The position numbers were made by a program, and so were the translations under genes. A model generated the notes under the pieces. It worked only from the letters and a program-made list of their open reading frames with translations. It ran no database searches and was not told where the DNA came from. From contig NC_009614.1 of NCBI RefSeq assembly GCF_000012825.1, positions 682,001 to 746,000 on the forward strand: DNA of 64,000 bases, given 5' to 3'. Source of the stretch: Phocaeicola vulgatus ATCC 8482 (lineage in GTDB: Bacteria > Bacteroidota > Bacteroidia > Bacteroidales > Bacteroidaceae). Shown here one piece after another: positions 63,138 through 64,000 of this stretch. How positions within the stretch are numbered: the first letter of the stretch is position 1; the number at the start of each line of letters is the position of its first letter.

Positions 63138-64000
63138 CTATTTATAAAAATTCTTCTCAAATGCGGCAAATTCGTTTTTCCCCAACACACAGCGTTTCCA
63201 CCAGGCCCGCAGGAAACCAGTTCCATAGCCAATCAACTGAATAAAAGAAGCAAGGATGGATAATAATCCTATTTTGAAACTTTTATTTCGCAATGTGGAG
63301 TCTACACAAATGATAAGAGCAAAAAGCAGCAGCAAAGACAAACTCCAGCTACAAACCAACGAACATAACAACAGGAATACAATTCCTATAGTAAAAAGTG
63401 CCGGTAACAAATGTACAACTTTCAATGATTCAGGATACTTTTTATACAGATTGATACGGGCAATACCCGAATTATGCACTTGCTTGAAAAACTTCTTCAA
63501 ATCGGTACGACGCTTGTGCCACACCCATGCTTCAGGGAACAACCGACAAGCATATCCCCCTTGAAAGATACGGATACTGAAATCAATATCTTCTCCAAAA
63601 CGCATCTTAGAAAATCCTCCCAACGCTTTATATACCTCAGCCCGTACCCCCATATTAAAACTACGGGGATAGAATTTATCCATTTTTTTCTTCCCTCCAC
63701 GGATACCTCCGGTAGTAAAAAACGAAGTCATGGCATAATTTATTGCTTTCTGTATATTGGTAAACGAATCATGAGCACGGTCAGGACCACCAAAAGCATC
63801 TGCCTTCTGCCGTTGAAGCTCTGACTCGACAGCCGCCAAATACCCTTCAGGCAAAATGCAATCAGAATCCAATATGATAAGATATTCTCCATGCCCCCGT
63901 TCCGCTCCATAATTGCGGGTCTGCCCGGGACCGGAATTGGATTTGAAATAATAACATATATCCAACCGGTCAGCGTAATTATCTACCACTTCCTTGCACG
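63138..64000 (-). CDS. Family 2 glycosyltransferase, 5' end beyond window
   Basis: The visible C-terminal part (at least 287 codons) belongs to a membrane-associated GT2 transferase. It includes the nucleotide-sugar region with LDSDCILPEG (the DxD-like motif), a Gly-Asp-Asp-like acceptor segment GEDIDFSIRIFQGGY and a QxxRW-like stretch (WVWHKRRTDLKKFFKQ). Two to three hydrophobic helices near the end suggest membrane anchoring. The gene continues past the right edge, so the true start is not seen; the GTG near 63989 is internal. The acceptor is unknown. Confidence 0.85.
   Translation of the reverse strand, partial: CKEVVDNYADRLDICYYFKSNSGPGQTRNYGAERGHGEYLIILDSDCILPEGYLAAVESELQRQKADAFGGPDRAHDSFTNIQKAINYAMTSFFTTGGIRGGKKKMDKFYPRSFNMGVRAEVYKALGGFSKMRFGEDIDFSIRIFQGGYACRLFPEAWVWHKRRTDLKKFFKQVHNSGIARINLYKKYPESLKVVHLLPALFTIGIVFLLLCSLVCSWSLSLLLLFALIICVDSTLRNKSFKIGLLSILASFIQLIGYGTGFLRAWWKRCVLGKNEFAAFEKNFYK

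Noticed and set aside
1-64000. Search for tRNA, rRNA, transposase or integrase genes
   Set aside because: Intergenic stretches were read on both strands and none showed a cloverleaf, rRNA core or recombinase motif.

Overview
This window comes from a gut Bacteroidales genome, most likely a Bacteroides or Phocaeicola species. The grounds are four SusC/SusD pairs, a hybrid two-component system, an ECF-sigma/FecR unit feeding an STN-type SusC, many secreted glycoside hydrolases, and recurrent Bacteroidetes -7 promoter boxes (TAnnTTTG). The species cannot be fixed from sequence reading alone. No rRNA, tRNA, CRISPR array, transposase or phage gene was seen.

Regions 1-24462 and 27692-51895 are a patchwork of polysaccharide utilization loci (PULs). 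On the minus strand, an unusual membrane regulator (propeller-TM-AraC, no kinase) precedes a SusC/SusD pair and a truncated GH31 gene at the left edge. Upstream lies a three-enzyme operon: double GH43, GH51 and GH35. A second PUL (24462 down to 16086) has an ECF sigma factor, FecR anti-sigma, STN-type SusC, SusD and GH30. After a helicase gene comes a plus-strand SusC/SusD pair without adjacent enzymes. It is followed by minus-strand GH43 genes, including a GH43_24-like exo-beta-1,3-galactanase and a three-domain GH43/beta-sandwich/GH43 enzyme, then another SusC/SusD pair and a divergent HTCS. Further on are a BNR-propeller protein (GH145/PL42 type) and a GH105-DUF2264 fusion. Taken together (beta-1,3-galactanase, beta-galactosidase, several arabinofuranosidase candidates, a rhamnose-glucuronate cap module) the best-supported substrate is plant type II arabinogalactan or gum-arabic-like glycans. 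This is inference, and the GH31 and GH30 enzymes may serve other glycans.

The remainder is core genome: a PIF1-type helicase whose C-terminal HTH domain is out of frame at an A9 tract (24666-27180), a DUF3810 metallopeptidase-like membrane protein, murF, folP-cdaA, two acyltransferase-fold genes, lrgAB, pta-ackA, lpxH, a MIP18-family Fe-S factor, radC and the 3' part of a family 2 glycosyltransferase.

Unexplained structure is mostly intergenic. There are two clusters of short dyads with a period near 22 bp (27206-27268 and 52138-52225), each at a boundary between core genes and PUL genes. A 22-bp direct repeat sits just upstream of an HTCS-controlled susC promoter. A perfect 22-bp palindrome covers the -7 box of pta-ackA. 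Several long inverted repeats are also present.
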